NCBI RefSeq assembly: GCF_003160695.1
Contig: NZ_QGDD01000004.1
Location: 1 to 64,000 of the forward strand
Direction: 5' to 3'
DNA length: 64,000 nucleotides
Origin: Nocardioides silvaticus
Lineage (GTDB): Bacteria; Actinomycetota; Actinomycetes; Propionibacteriales; Nocardioidaceae
In this document: positions 44,311 to 58,401 of the stretch, one piece after another
Layout of the letters: each line of letters opens with the position of its first letter
Position numbering within the stretch: position 1 is the first letter of the stretch
Notes under the pieces: generated by a model
What the model was told of the DNA's origin: nothing
What the model saw: only the letters and a program-made list of their open reading frames with translations
The model's database searches: none
Position numbers and translations under genes: made by a program

Positions 44311-44401
44311 GACCCGTCGCAAACTCGCACGAAAAGCGCGCCGACCCGGCCCGAAGTTCGGGCCGGGTCGGCGGGTTGCAGCGGTGAGTTTGCGACGGGT
44401 C
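44311..44401. repeat. Nested perfect inverted repeats at the metK 3' end
   Basis: Outer arms GACCCGTCGCAAACTC (44311-44326) and its exact reverse complement (44386-44401) enclose an inner perfect repeat GCCGACCCGGCCCGAA (44340-44355) / TTCGGGCCGGGTCGGC (44357-44372). The right outer arm contains the last bases of metK including two bases of its stop codon. The inner stem can act as a bidirectional-type terminator; the outer 16-bp stem is unusual and gives a long branched hairpin. It lies upstream of the priA promoter. Confidence 0.85.
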
Positions 44402-45599
44402 AGCGACCGGCAGCGGCCTTGAGCGCCTCGGCGCGGTCGGCCTTCTCCCAGGTGAACTCGGGCAGCTCGCGGCCGAAGTGGCCGTAGGCAGCGGTCTTGG
44501 CGTAGATCGGCCGGAGCAGGTCGAGGTCGCGGAGGATCGCGGCGGGGCGGAGGTCGAACACCTCGAGCACCGCCTCCTGGATCTTCTCGTCCGGGATCAC
44601 GCCGGTGCCGAAGGTCTCGATGAAGACACCGACCGGGGCGGCCTTGCCGATGGCGTAGGCGACCTGCGCCTCGCAGCGGCGGGCCAGACCGGCGGCGACG
44701 ACGTTCTTGGCGACCCAGCGCATCGCGTAGGCGGCCGAGCGGTCGACCTTCGACGGGTCCTTGCCGGAGAACGCGCCACCACCGTGACGGGCCATGCCGC
44801 CGTAGGTGTCGACGATGATCTTGCGGCCGGTCAGGCCTGCGTCACCCATCGGGCCACCGACGACGAAGCGGCCGGTCGGGTTGATGTAGGACTTGTAGCC
44901 CTCCGACGGCACCGAGTCCTTGAACTGCTCGAGCACCGGCTCGATGACGTTGACCTCGATGTCCTTGGACAACTGGTCCTGCGAGACGTCCTCGGCGTGC
45001 TGGGAGGACACCACGACGGCGTCGATGCGGACCGGGCGGTCGTCCTCGTCGTACTCGATGGTGACCTGGGTCTTCCCGTCGGGACGGAGGTACGGCAGCG
45101 TGCCGTCCTTGCGCACCGCGGTGAGCCGCTCGGCGAGGGTCTGCGCGATCTTGATCGGCAGCGGGAACAGCTCGGGGGTGTCGTCGCAGGCGTAGCCGAA
45201 CATCAGGCCCTGGTCGCCCGCGCCCTGGCGGTCCAGCTCGTCGCCCGACCCGCCGACGCGCTCCTCGAAGGCGTCGTCGACACCCTGCGCGATGTCTGCG
45301 GACTGGGAGCCGATGGCGACCTGCACGCCGCAGGAGTTCCCGTCGAAGCCCTTCTCGGAGGAGTCGTAGCCGATCTCCAGGACCTTCTCGCGCACCAGCT
45401 GCGCGACCGGCGCGTAGGCGGAGGTGGTGACCTCGCCGGCGACGACGACCAGACCGGTCGTGAGCAGCGTCTCCACAGCGACCCGGCTCTTGGGGTCGTG
45501 CTCGAGGAGGTAGTCCAGCACCGTGTCGCTGATCTGGTCAGCGATCTTGTCGGGGTGCCCCTCGGTCACTGACTCAGAGGTGAAGAGGCGTCCAGGCAC
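44400..45599 (-). CDS. metK: S-adenosylmethionine synthetase
   Basis: Makes SAM from methionine and ATP. 399 residues when begun at the GTG at 45599 ([17 protein letters not shown]), matching the usual N-terminus; an in-frame TTG at 45638 would add 13 residues. [11 protein letters not shown] and G-G-G-A-F-S-G-K-D are the two family signatures. No SAM riboswitch was seen in the 100-base leader. Confidence 0.96.
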   Translation of the reverse strand: MPGRLFTSESVTEGHPDKIADQISDTVLDYLLEHDPKSRVAVETLLTTGLVVVAGEVTTSAYAPVAQLVREKVLEIGYDSSEKGFDGNSCGVQVAIGSQSADIAQGVDDAFEERVGGSGDELDRQGAGDQGLMFGYACDDTPELFPLPIKIAQTLAERLTAVRKDGTLPYLRPDGKTQVTIEYDEDDRPVRIDAVVVSSQHAEDVSQDQLSKDIEVNVIEPVLEQFKDSVPSEGYKSYINPTGRFVVGGPMGDAGLTGRKIIVDTYGGMARHGGGAFSGKDPSKVDRSAAYAMRWVAKNVVAAGLARRCEAQVAYAIGKAAPVGVFIETFGTGVIPDEKIQEAVLEVFDLRPAAILRDLDLLRPIYAKTAAYGHFGRELPEFTWEKADRAEALKAAAGR

Positions 45600-45704
45600 G
45601 TGTTTCTCGCTTTCAAAGCTGTCGGTCGCATCGGGCAACGTGGGGGGCTCAGGGCCGATCCTCGATCCAACGATACGAGGCTCGACAGGTGACGGGTGGC
45701 TATC

Positions 45705-46946
45705 TCACGAAGACGGGAGGCGGGCGGCCACCTGGTCCCAGATGACGTGGGCGAGAGCTCCCTTGCTCCCCCGCGGTACGTCGACCGCGGTGCCATCAGC
45801 AGCCAGGACGACCGCCTCGTTGTCCTCGGCCCCGAAGACGGCGCCGCCGCTCACGTCGTTGACGACGAGCAGGTCGCAGCCCTTGCGGGCCAGCTTGGCC
45901 CGCGCGAGGTCGAGCACCGACCCGCTGTCGTCGCCGGTCTCGGCGGCGAACCCCACGATGACGGCACCCGGGCGTGGCCGCTCGGAGGAGAGCTCCTTGA
46001 GGATGTCGGGGTTCTGCTCCAGCGTGATGCTGGGCGCCGATCCGTCCTCGGCCTTCTTGATCTTGGTCTCGGAGCGGTGCACGGGCCGGAAGTCGGCCGG
46101 CGCCGCCGCCATCACGACCGCATCGGCGGCTGCCGCGGCGGAGAGCACGGCGTCGCGGAGCTCGGCGGTGGACTCGACGCGGACCACCTTCACGCCCGCA
46201 GGATCGGGCAGGGTGACGTTCGCGGCGACCAGGGTGACCTCGGCGCCTCGGGCGGCGGCCGCGCGGGCCAGCGCGTAGCCCTGGCGTCCGGAGGAGCGGT
46301 TGCCGAGGAACCGCACCGGGTCGAGCCGCTCGCGGGTGCCACCGGCGGACACGACCACGTGCCGGCCGGTCAGGTCGAGGCCACCGCTGTGGGTGGTCGA
46401 ACCTGGCGAGAGCCTGCCGAGCAGGTCGCGGCACAGCTCGAAGATCTCCTCGGGCTCGGGCAGCCGGCCCTTGCCGGTGTCGGCTCCGGTCAGCCGGCCC
46501 TCGGCGGGCTCCACGACCAGCACCCCCCGCGAGCGGAGGGTCGCGACGTTGGCGACCGTCGCGGCGTGCTCCCACATCTCGGTGTGCATCGCCGGAGCCA
46601 TCACGACCGGGCAGCGGGCGGTGAGGAGCGTGTTGGTCAGCAGGTCGTCGGCCAGCCCATGAGCGGCCTTCGCCATCAGGTCCGCCGTCGCCGGGGCGAC
46701 GACGACCAGGTCGGCGGACTGCCCGATCCGCACGTGGGGCACCTCGTGGACGCTGGTCCACACGTCGGTCGCGACCGGCTTGCCGGACAGCGCGGCCCAG
46801 GTGGGCGCACCGACGAACTCCAGCGCGGACGCGGTCGGCACGACGGTCACGTCGTGCCCGGACTCGGAGAACCGCCGGAGCAGCTCACAGGCCTTGTAGG
46901 CGGCGATGCCGCCCGAGACCCCGAGCACCACGCGAGGCCGCGTCAC
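45705..46946 (-). CDS. coaBC: Bifunctional phosphopantothenoylcysteine decarboxylase/synthase
   Basis: 413 residues, two steps of coenzyme A synthesis. N-terminal CoaC flavin domain (~1-190: G-V-S-G-G-I-A-A-Y-K, P-A-M-H-T-E-M-W, catalytic histidine in V-H-E-V-P-H-V-R) and C-terminal CoaB ligase (~195-413: S-A-G-G-T-R-E, A-A-P-A-D-F). GTG start 13 bases after rpoZ. Confidence 0.96.
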   Translation of the reverse strand: MTRPRVVLGVSGGIAAYKACELLRRFSESGHDVTVVPTASALEFVGAPTWAALSGKPVATDVWTSVHEVPHVRIGQSADLVVVAPATADLMAKAAHGLADDLLTNTLLTARCPVVMAPAMHTEMWEHAATVANVATLRSRGVLVVEPAEGRLTGADTGKGRLPEPEEIFELCRDLLGRLSPGSTTHSGGLDLTGRHVVVSAGGTRERLDPVRFLGNRSSGRQGYALARAAAARGAEVTLVAANVTLPDPAGVKVVRVESTAELRDAVLSAAAAADAVVMAAAPADFRPVHRSETKIKKAEDGSAPSITLEQNPDILKELSSERPRPGAVIVGFAAETGDDSGSVLDLARAKLARKGCDLLVVNDVSGGAVFGAEDNEAVVLAADGTAVDVPRGSKGALAHVIWDQVAARLPSS

Positions 46947-46959
46947 GGGAGAGCTCAGA

Positions 46960-47292
46960 TCACTCGGCGGCGTCGGCCGGCGGGGCGCTCGCGACGGCGG
47001 CGGCAGCGGCCTCCTCGGCGGCGAGCTCGGCCGGGTCGATGTCCTCGCAGGTCAGCAGGTCGTCGTTGATCTCGCGGAGCGCGATCGACAGCGGCTTCTC
47101 CTGCACGTGGGTGTCCACGAGCGGGCCGACGTACTCCAGCAGGCCCTCGCCGAGCTGCGAGTAGTAGGCGTTGATCTGCCGGGCGCGCTTGGCGCTGTAG
47201 AGGACCAGCTTGTACTTGCTGTCGGTCTTGCTGAGCAGCTGGTCGATCGGCGGGTTGGTCACACCCACGGCGTCGATGTTCGGGGCAGACAC
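46960..47292 (-). CDS. rpoZ: RNA polymerase omega subunit
   Basis: 110 residues with the omega core ([27 protein letters not shown]) and an actinobacterial acidic alanine-rich tail. Aids folding of the beta' subunit. Lies between gmk and coaBC as in other actinobacteria. GTG start. Confidence 0.95.
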   Translation of the reverse strand: MSAPNIDAVGVTNPPIDQLLSKTDSKYKLVLYSAKRARQINAYYSQLGEGLLEYVGPLVDTHVQEKPLSIALREINDDLLTCEDIDPAELAAEEAAAAAVASAPPADAAE

Positions 47293-47331
47293 GCGTGTAG
47301 CCTCACAGGTCGGGGTCTCGGGGACGGAAGG

Positions 47332-47934
47332 TCAGTCGGCGTCAGATGCTCGACCGAGTGTCATCAAGGCTACCAACTGGTCGGCTGCATCGTGAACTTC
47401 GTGGTTGACGATGGTGACGTCGAACTCGTCCTCGGCCGCCAGCTCGGCCTTCGCCGTGACCAGCCGGCGTTCGCGTTCCTCGTCGCTCTCGGTGCCCCGC
47501 CCGACGAGCCGCCGGACCAGCTCCTCCCACGACGGGGGCTTCAGGAACACGAAGAGGGCGTCGGGCATCGTGCGGCGTACCTGTCGCGCGCCCTGGAGGT
47601 CGATCTCCAGCATCGCCGGGCGGCCCGCGGCCAGCGCGGCCTCGACCGGTCCCCGAGGCGTGCCGTAGCGGTGCACGCCGTGCACGACCGCCCACTCCAG
47701 CAGCTGGTCCTCGGCGACCAGCCGGTCGAACTCGGCTTCGTCGACGAACAGGTAGTGGACGCCGTCCTGCTCACCGGGCCGCGGCGGCCGGGTGGTGGCG
47801 GAGACCGAGATCCAGACGTCCGGGTGGTGCCGGCGTACGGCGGCCGCCACGGTCCCCTTGCCGACGGCGGTCGGACCCGCGAGGACCACGAGACGACTCG
47901 GTCGCGCTGCGCCGGACGTCGCCGGGTCAGTCAC
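47332..47934 (-). CDS. gmk: Guanylate kinase
   Basis: Phosphorylates GMP to GDP. 200 residues from the GTG at 47934: P-loop G-P-T-A-V-G-K-G-T (~19-27), GMP-binding [11 protein letters not shown] and Y-G-T-P. The start overlaps the mihF stop by eight bases, so the longer open frame upstream is inside mihF. The usual S/T of the P-loop K-[ST] is G-T here, standard for gmk. Confidence 0.95.
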   Translation of the reverse strand: MTDPATSGAARPSRLVVLAGPTAVGKGTVAAAVRRHHPDVWISVSATTRPPRPGEQDGVHYLFVDEAEFDRLVAEDQLLEWAVVHGVHRYGTPRGPVEAALAAGRPAMLEIDLQGARQVRRTMPDALFVFLKPPSWEELVRRLVGRGTESDEERERRLVTAKAELAAEDEFDVTIVNHEVHDAADQLVALMTLGRASDAD

Positions 47935-48247
47935 CCGGCGCGAATTCCCGCTCGAGTGCGGCGACCTGCTTGGCACCGAGACCGCGCACCCGCCGCGACT
48001 CGGCGATGCCGAGGCGCTCCATCAGCTGGCCGGCGCGGACCTTGCCGAGCCCGGGCACGGCCTGCAGGAGGTCGAGCACCTTCATCTTGCCGACGACCTC
48101 GTTGGTCTGTCCCTCGGCGAGGACCTCGGCGATCGACGCACCGGAGTTCTTCAGCCGGTTCTTCACCTCGGCCCGCTCACGACGAGCGGCGGCCGCCTTC
48201 TGGAGGGCGGCCTGACGCTGTTCGGGGGTCAGGGGAGGCAGAGCCAC
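47927..48247 (-). CDS. mihF: Actinobacterial integration host factor (mIHF)
   Basis: 106 residues, the lineage-specific DNA-binding protein unrelated to proteobacterial [18 protein letters not shown], then a helix-two-turn-helix part [13 protein letters not shown] and R-R-V-R-G-L-G. It bends DNA and shapes the nucleoid. GTG start; gmk overlaps its end. Confidence 0.95.
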   Translation of the reverse strand: MALPPLTPEQRQAALQKAAAARRERAEVKNRLKNSGASIAEVLAEGQTNEVVGKMKVLDLLQAVPGLGKVRAGQLMERLGIAESRRVRGLGAKQVAALEREFAPGD

Positions 48248-48314
48248 AGTCCAAGAATCCTTTTGCGAGCGCCGGCGAAGAGACGGGGGCGGCGGGAGTT
48301 GCCACCAAGCGGTC

Positions 48315-48344
48315 ACCCTAGTCACGAGGCCGGTCGGCGGGCAA
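48315..48344 (-). promoter_or_regulatory. mihF promoter
   Basis: TTGCCC (48339-48344) and TAGGGT (48315-48320) with 18 bases between, on the minus strand; predicted leader of ~60 bases to the mihF GTG with AAGGA in it. Confidence 0.6.
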
Positions 48345-48391
48345 CGCGGGCCGGGGTGCGGTCGACGGGGCAGCCGCGAAAAAGTCCGCGG

Positions 48392-48874
48392 TCACATGAG
48401 CAGCGGCGTCTTGCAGACGTCGCGTGCCTGCTGCTGGACGCTGCTCATCGCCTGGGCGGTCGTGGTCGACACCAGCGCCACCGCGGCGGCGTCGATCGCG
48501 TCCCGCTGCTCGCGGTCCAGCCCGGTCGGCGGTTTCCTACGGTTGTAGGACTCCGGGTCCACCCCGGCGTCCTCCAGTGCACCGACGAGGACGTCGATCC
48601 GCTCGACGACGACCTCCCAGTCGTCGGCGATGTCGTCGGGTGCCTTCTCGGCCAGCGCCTCGAAGCTGGGCAGCGCCCGGATCAGGCCGGTCGCCTCTCC
48701 CCCTGACTCCAGCGCCTGGCCGATCGCCGTCTGCTGCTCGGCGACCTCCTCGCAGTAGTCCTCGAAGCGGTCCGGGACGGCGTAGGGATCGTCGTCCTCG
48801 CCGCAGCCGGACATGGCTGCCAGCAGCGCGGCGGCCACGCCGGCAGCGGTGACCCTGCGGAGCCCCCTGGTCAC
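48392..48874 (-). CDS. Predicted lipoprotein of unknown function in the pyrimidine operon
   Basis: 160 residues: signal peptide with basic start and hydrophobic core, lipobox A-M-S-G-C with lipid-modified cysteine at residue 24, then an acidic, mainly helical domain (~30-155) with two more cysteines (residue 41 and near the C-terminus) that could pair. GTG start overlaps the pyrF stop (GTGA), making it the last gene of the pyrimidine operon. Family not recognised; a link to pyrimidine metabolism is only positional. Confidence 0.7.
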   Translation of the reverse strand: MTRGLRRVTAAGVAAALLAAMSGCGEDDDPYAVPDRFEDYCEEVAEQQTAIGQALESGGEATGLIRALPSFEALAEKAPDDIADDWEVVVERIDVLVGALEDAGVDPESYNRRKPPTGLDREQRDAIDAAAVALVSTTTAQAMSSVQQQARDVCKTPLLM

Positions 48875-49737
48875 CCGAGCAGGCTCCGCAGCTCGTCGTT
48901 GGCGCGCTGCACCGCGTCCCGCATGGCGTGGGCGTCGGGACCGAGGCGCAGCACGCCGCGCGAGGAGCTCGCCACCACGTTCGCGGCAGCCGAGCCGAAG
49001 ATCCGGACGACGTCAGCCGTGGTGCCGCCCTGCTCGCCGTAGCCCGGCGCCAGGATGGGGCCGTTGATCGCGAAGTCCAGACCAGCGTCGCCTCGTCCTG
49101 AGCCTGCCGAAGGAGCGATGGTGGCGCCGACGACGGCACCGAACGACCCCAACGGCTGGGTGTCGCCGTTGAGCTCACGCAGGTGCTCGAGCATCGCCGC
49201 GCCGACGGTCCGGCCACCGAAGTCCTCGGCGGTGACGGCCTCCTGCACCTCGGGTCCCTCCTTGTTCGACGTCGCCGCCAGCACGAACAGGCCGGCTCCG
49301 TGGCTCCGGGCGGTCTCGACGAACGGCGTCAGCGACCCGAAGCCCAGGTAGGGGCTGATCGTGACCGCGTCCGACGCGAGCGGCGAGCTCGGGTCGAGGT
49401 AGGCCTCGGCGTACGCCTGCGACGTGGAGCCGATGTCGCCGCGCTTGACGTCGAGCAGCACCAACGCGCCCGCTGCCCGGGACTCAGCGATCACCCGCTC
49501 GAGCACCGCGATGCCGCGGCTGCCGAAGCGCTCGTAGAACGCCGACTGGGGCTTCACCACCGAGCAGTACGGCGCCACCGCCTCCACCGCGGCGAGGGCG
49601 AACTTCTCGAGTCCCTCGGCGGTGTCGTCGAGACCCCAGTCGCTGAGCAGCGCCGCGTGCGGGTCGATGCCGACGCAGAACTGCCCGCGCGCCGCGAGCG
49701 ACGCCGCGAACCGCTGACCGAAGGGAGCAACCGTCAT
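48871..49737 (-). CDS. pyrF: Orotidine 5'-phosphate decarboxylase
   Basis: Last step of UMP synthesis. 288 residues, the long actinobacterial PyrF: G-I-D-P-H early, catalytic D-V-K-R-G-D-I-G-S-T (~92-101), and N-G-P-I-L-A-P-G-Y-G near the phosphate loop. A palindromic-repeat fragment (49096-49114) adds A-P-S-A-G-S-G-R-G just before that loop, a stretch not typical of the family. Overlaps pyrD (ATGA) and the lipoprotein gene. Confidence 0.95.
   Translation of the reverse strand: MTVAPFGQRFAASLAARGQFCVGIDPHAALLSDWGLDDTAEGLEKFALAAVEAVAPYCSVVKPQSAFYERFGSRGIAVLERVIAESRAAGALVLLDVKRGDIGSTSQAYAEAYLDPSSPLASDAVTISPYLGFGSLTPFVETARSHGAGLFVLAATSNKEGPEVQEAVTAEDFGGRTVGAAMLEHLRELNGDTQPLGSFGAVVGATIAPSAGSGRGDAGLDFAINGPILAPGYGEQGGTTADVVRIFGSAAANVVASSSRGVLRLGPDAHAMRDAVQRANDELRSLLG
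49096..49114. repeat. Repeat fragment inside pyrF
   Basis: TCCTGAGCCTGCCGAAGGA is an imperfect palindrome of the dispersed-repeat style, inserted in frame in pyrF. It differs from the GGTC...GACC copies and may be a second repeat class. Confidence 0.5.
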
Positions 49738-50770
49738 GACAGCCCTTTCAGGATCCGGCGGGGCCACAGCGGCCCGCCGTAGACGAGGCCGGTGTAGGCC
49801 TGGACGAGGTCGGCACCGGCGTCGAGCCGCTCGCGGGCATCAGCCGCCGAGGAGATGCCGCCGACGCCGATCAGCGCGAGGTCCGAACCGACCCGGTCGC
49901 GCAGCAGCCGGACGACCTCGGTGGCGCGCTCGCGCAGCGGGGCGCCGGAGAGACCGCCCGCACCGGCCGCCTCGACCTGCTCGGGCGCCGAGCGCAGGCC
50001 GGAGCGGCTGATCGTGGTGTTGGTGGCGATGATGCCGGCCAGGTCCTGCGCCAGCGCCAGGTCGGCGACCTCGAGCACGTCCTCGTCGGCGAGGTCGGGT
50101 GCGATCTTGACGACCAGCGGCACCGGGCCGCGGCCGGCCTCCTCGGTGGCGCGGTCGGCCACCCGGCGGACGTGCTCGAGCAGCGGCGCCAGCTTGCCGA
50201 CCGCCTGCAGGTTGCGCAGGCCGGGGGTGTTGGGGGAGCTGACGTTGACCACCAGGTAGTCGGCGTACGACGCCAGCAGCCTGGTCGACGTCTCGTAGTC
50301 CGCCTCGACCGCGGCCTGGTCGTCGTCGGGCACGACCTTCGACTTGCCGATGTTGACGCCGAGCACCGGTCCGCCCGGTCGCCGGCGGCGGCCGGCCAGC
50401 CGCGCGGCGACCGCCCCGGCACCGTCGTTGTTGAAGCCCATCCGGTTGACGACCGCGCGGTCGTCGGGCAGCCGCACCAGGCGCGGCTTCGGGTTGCCGG
50501 GCTGCGCCAGCGCGGTCACCGTGCCGATCTCGACGTGCCCGAACCCGAACGCACCGAGCTCCTCGAACCCCTGCGCGTTCTTGTCGAAGCCGGCCGCCAG
50601 CCCCAGCCGGTTGGGGAAGGTCAGGCCCATCGCCTCGACCGGGGTCCCCGACGGGCGCGGACCACGGCGGAGGGCCGGCCCTGCCGCTCGGAGCGCGTCG
50701 AACGTCCGGTGGTGCGCGACCTCCGCGTCGAGCCGGGTCAGCCCGTGCTTGAAGAGGACGTCGTACACCG

Positions 50771-50774
<4 letters not shown>
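49734..50774 (-). CDS. pyrD: Dihydroorotate dehydrogenase (quinone), class 2
   Basis: 346 residues: N-terminal amphipathic extension (membrane association), then the FMN barrel with A-A-G-F-D-K-N, N-R-M-G-F-N-N, V-N-I-G-K-S-K and catalytic serine in [10 protein letters not shown]. Passes electrons to the quinone pool. GTG start (V-T-V-Y-D-V-L) overlaps the carB stop (GTGA). Confidence 0.95.
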
Positions 50775-54075
<3,301 letters not shown>

Positions 54076-54076
<1 letters not shown>

Positions 54077-55191
54077 TAGTCGGTGCCCCCCATCAGGTCG
54101 CAGAACCGGTCGAACAGGTAGGCCGCGTCGTGCGGGCCGGCGGCTGCCTCGGGGTGGTACTGCACCGAGAAGCCCTTCAGGTTGCCGTCGGCGTCCCGCA
54201 GCTCGAGCCCCTCGACCACGTCGTCGTTGAGGCAGACGTGGCTCACCGACGCCGTGCCGTAGGGCGTCTCGGTGGGCTCGTCGAGCGGCGCGTCGACCGC
54301 GAAGCCGTGGTTGTGGGCCGTGACCTCGACCTTGCCGGTCGTGCGGTCCATCACCGGCTGGTTGATGCCGCGGTGGCCGTAGGTCAGCTTGTAGGTGCCG
54401 AACCCGAGGGCGCGGCCGAACAGCTGGTTGCCGAAGCAGATGCCGAAGTAGGGCAGTCCTTCGGCGAGCGCGCCCTGCAGCACCTCGATCTGGTGCGTCG
54501 TGGCTGCCGGGTCGCCGGGACCGTTGGAGTAGAACAGCCCGTCGGCGCCCACCGCGCGGATGTCGTCGAGGGAGGCGGTCGCCGGGAGCACGTGCACCTC
54601 GACCCCGCGCTCGGCCATCCGGTGCGGCGTCATCGTTTTGATGCCGAGGTCCAGCGCCGCGACGGTGAACCGCTTCTCCCCCGCCGCGGGCACGACGTAG
54701 GCCTCGGTGGTCGACACCTCCGAGGCGAGCTCCGCGCCCGCCATCTGCCCGGAGTCGAGCACCCGCTGCAGCAGTGCGTCGGGGTCGGTCTCGGTCGTGG
54801 AGATCCCGCACCGCATCGCGCCGCGCTCGCGCAGGTGGCGGGTGAGGGCGCGGGTGTCGATGCCGCTGATCCCGACCACGCCCTGGGCGCGCAGCTCGTC
54901 GTCGAGCGAGCGGCGTGACCGCCAGCTGCTGGCCCGGCGCGCGGGGTCGCGCACCACGTAGCCCGCCACCCAGATCCGCCGCGACTCCGGGTCCTCGTCG
55001 TTGATGCCGGTGTTGCCGATGTGCGGCGCGGTCATCACGACGACCTGCCGGTGGTACGACGGGTCCGTGAGCGTCTCCTGGTAGCCGGTCATGCCGGTGT
55101 TGAAGACCGCTTCGCCGTACGTCTCCCCCTCGGCGCCGTAGCTCTCGCCGTGGAAGGTCCGTCCGTCCTCGAGCACCAAGATCGCGTTCAA
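54076..55191 (-). CDS. carA: Carbamoyl-phosphate synthase small subunit
   Basis: Glutamine amidotransferase subunit that delivers ammonia to CarB. 371 residues: N-terminal CarA domain (~1-150) and class I amidotransferase with catalytic cysteine in F-G-I-C-F-G-N-Q and H-P-E-A near the end. No ATG/GTG fits the N-terminus; TTG at 55191, two bases before the pyrC stop, gives [13 protein letters not shown] and is taken as start. Confidence 0.95.
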
Positions 55192-55193
55192 GA

Positions 55194-56512
55194 TCAGACC
55201 AGCTTTCCGTCCATCACCGTGGGTCGTCCGCGCAGGAAGGTCGCCTCGATCCTCCCAGGCAGCTCCCTGCCCGCGTACGGGGTGTTCCTGGAGAGAGACG
55301 CCGAGTCGGCGGCGTCGACGACTCTGGTAGCGGCCGGGTCGTAGAGCGCCAGGTTCGCCGGGGCGCCCACCTCGATCGGCTGGCCGTGGTCGGTCACCTG
55401 GCCGATCCGGGCGGGCGCGTACGACATCCGCTCGGCGACGCCGGCCCAGTCGAGAAGCCCGGTGTCGACCATCGTGTGCTGCACGATCGAGAGCGCGGTC
55501 TCGAGACCCAGCATGCCGAACGCGGCGGCCGCCCACTCGCAGTCCTTGTCCTCGTGCGGGTGCGGGGCGTGGTCGGTGGCGACGACGTCGATCGTGCCGT
55601 CCGCCAACCCCGCGCGCAGTGCCTCGACGTCGGCGGCCGACCGCAGTGGCGGGTTGACCTTGTAGATCGGGTTGTACGTCGCCGCGAGCTCGTCGGTCAG
55701 CAGGAGGTGGTGGGGGCAGGCCTCCGCAGTGACGTGCCAGCCCTTCCGCTTCGCGTCCCGGACGATCTCGACCGACCCGGCTGTGGAGACGTGGCACACG
55801 TGCAGCCGGGAGCCGACGTGGGCGGTCAGCAGGCAGTCGCGGGCGATGATCGCTTCCTCGGCGACCGCCGGCCAACCGGCCAGCCCGAGGCGCCCGGACA
55901 GCTCGCTCTCGTTCATCTGCGCACCCTCGGTGAGCCGGGGGTCCTGCGCGTGCTGCGCGATCACGCCGTCGAACGCCTTGACGTACTCCAGCGCGCGTCG
56001 CATCAGCAGCGGGTCGCTCACGCAGTGGCCGTCGTCGGAGAACACCCGCACCCGCGCCGCCGAGTCCGCCATCGCGCCCAGCTCGGCGAGCCGCTCGCCC
56101 TGGAGACCGACGGTGACCGCCCCGACCGGGTAGACGTCGCAGTAGCCGGCCTCCCGGCCCAGCCGGTGCACCTGCTCGACCACCCCTGCGGTGTCGGCCA
56201 CCGGGTCGGTGTTGGCCATCGCGTGCACCGCGGTGAAGCCGCCCATCGCCGCCGCGCGGGTGCCGGTCTCGACCGTCTCCGCGTCCTCGCGGCCCGGCTC
56301 GCGCAGGTGGGTGTGCAGGTCGACCAGGCCGGGCAGGGCGATCAATCCGTCGGCGTCGATCACGGTCGTCGACCCGGTGGTCGAGTGGTCCGAGCCGCTC
56401 GGCGAGGACGTATCGAGACCCGGCGCGATCTCCGCGACCTTGCCCCCCTCGATCCGGATGTCGGTCGGCTCTCCCCCGAGGATCCGCGCGTTCTTGATCA
56501 GGTACGACGTGC

Positions 56513-56516
<4 letters not shown>
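55194..56516 (-). CDS. pyrC: Dihydroorotase
   Basis: Cyclises carbamoyl aspartate. 440 residues, class I amidohydrolase: metal ligands in D-L-H-T-H-L-R-E-P (~65-73), H-V-S-T histidines and D-H-A-P-H near the C-terminal third. Residues ~33-47 ([13 protein letters not shown]) are an in-frame insertion encoded by a 42-bp repeat (56379-56420). GTG start overlaps the pyrB stop. Confidence 0.95.
56379..56420. repeat. 42-bp imperfect inverted repeat inside pyrC
   Basis: Begins GGTCGAGTGGTCCGAGCCGC and ends GACGTATCGAGACC; the outer 7-8 bases are complementary. Length is 14 codons exactly, so the pyrC frame is kept. It resembles the long version of the dispersed GGTC...GACC repeat. Confidence 0.6.
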
Positions 56517-58206
<1,690 letters not shown>

Positions 58207-58230
58207 CTCATACAGATCTCGACGGCTGCG

Positions 58231-58401
58231 TCAGCGGAAGGCGTCCTTGACCTTCTCGCCGGCCTGCTTGAGGTTCGACTTCGTCTGGTCGACCTTGCCC
58301 TCGCCCTCGAGGTCCTCGTCGCCCGAGGCCTTGCCCAGGCCTTCCTTCGCCTTGCCGACCTTCTCCTCAGCGGCGTTCTCGAGCTTGTCCTTCGCGCTCA
58401 T
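58231..58401 (-). CDS. CsbD-like stress protein, in frame with fdhD
   Basis: 56 residues, small, highly charged CsbD fold ([20 protein letters not shown]) typical of general stress proteins. Its ATG is preceded by GAGGAGA at six bases, so it can start on its own. Oddly there is no stop codon between fdhD and this gene and both are in one frame, so it may also be made as the C-terminus of an FdhD fusion. Confidence 0.8.
   Translation of the reverse strand: MSAKDKLENAAEEKVGKAKEGLGKASGDEDLEGEGKVDQTKSNLKQAGEKVKDAFR

Noticed and set aside
45600..45704. Possible SAM riboswitch before metK
   Set aside because: The ~100-base leader was read for SAM-I and SAM-II-like conserved blocks and none was found.
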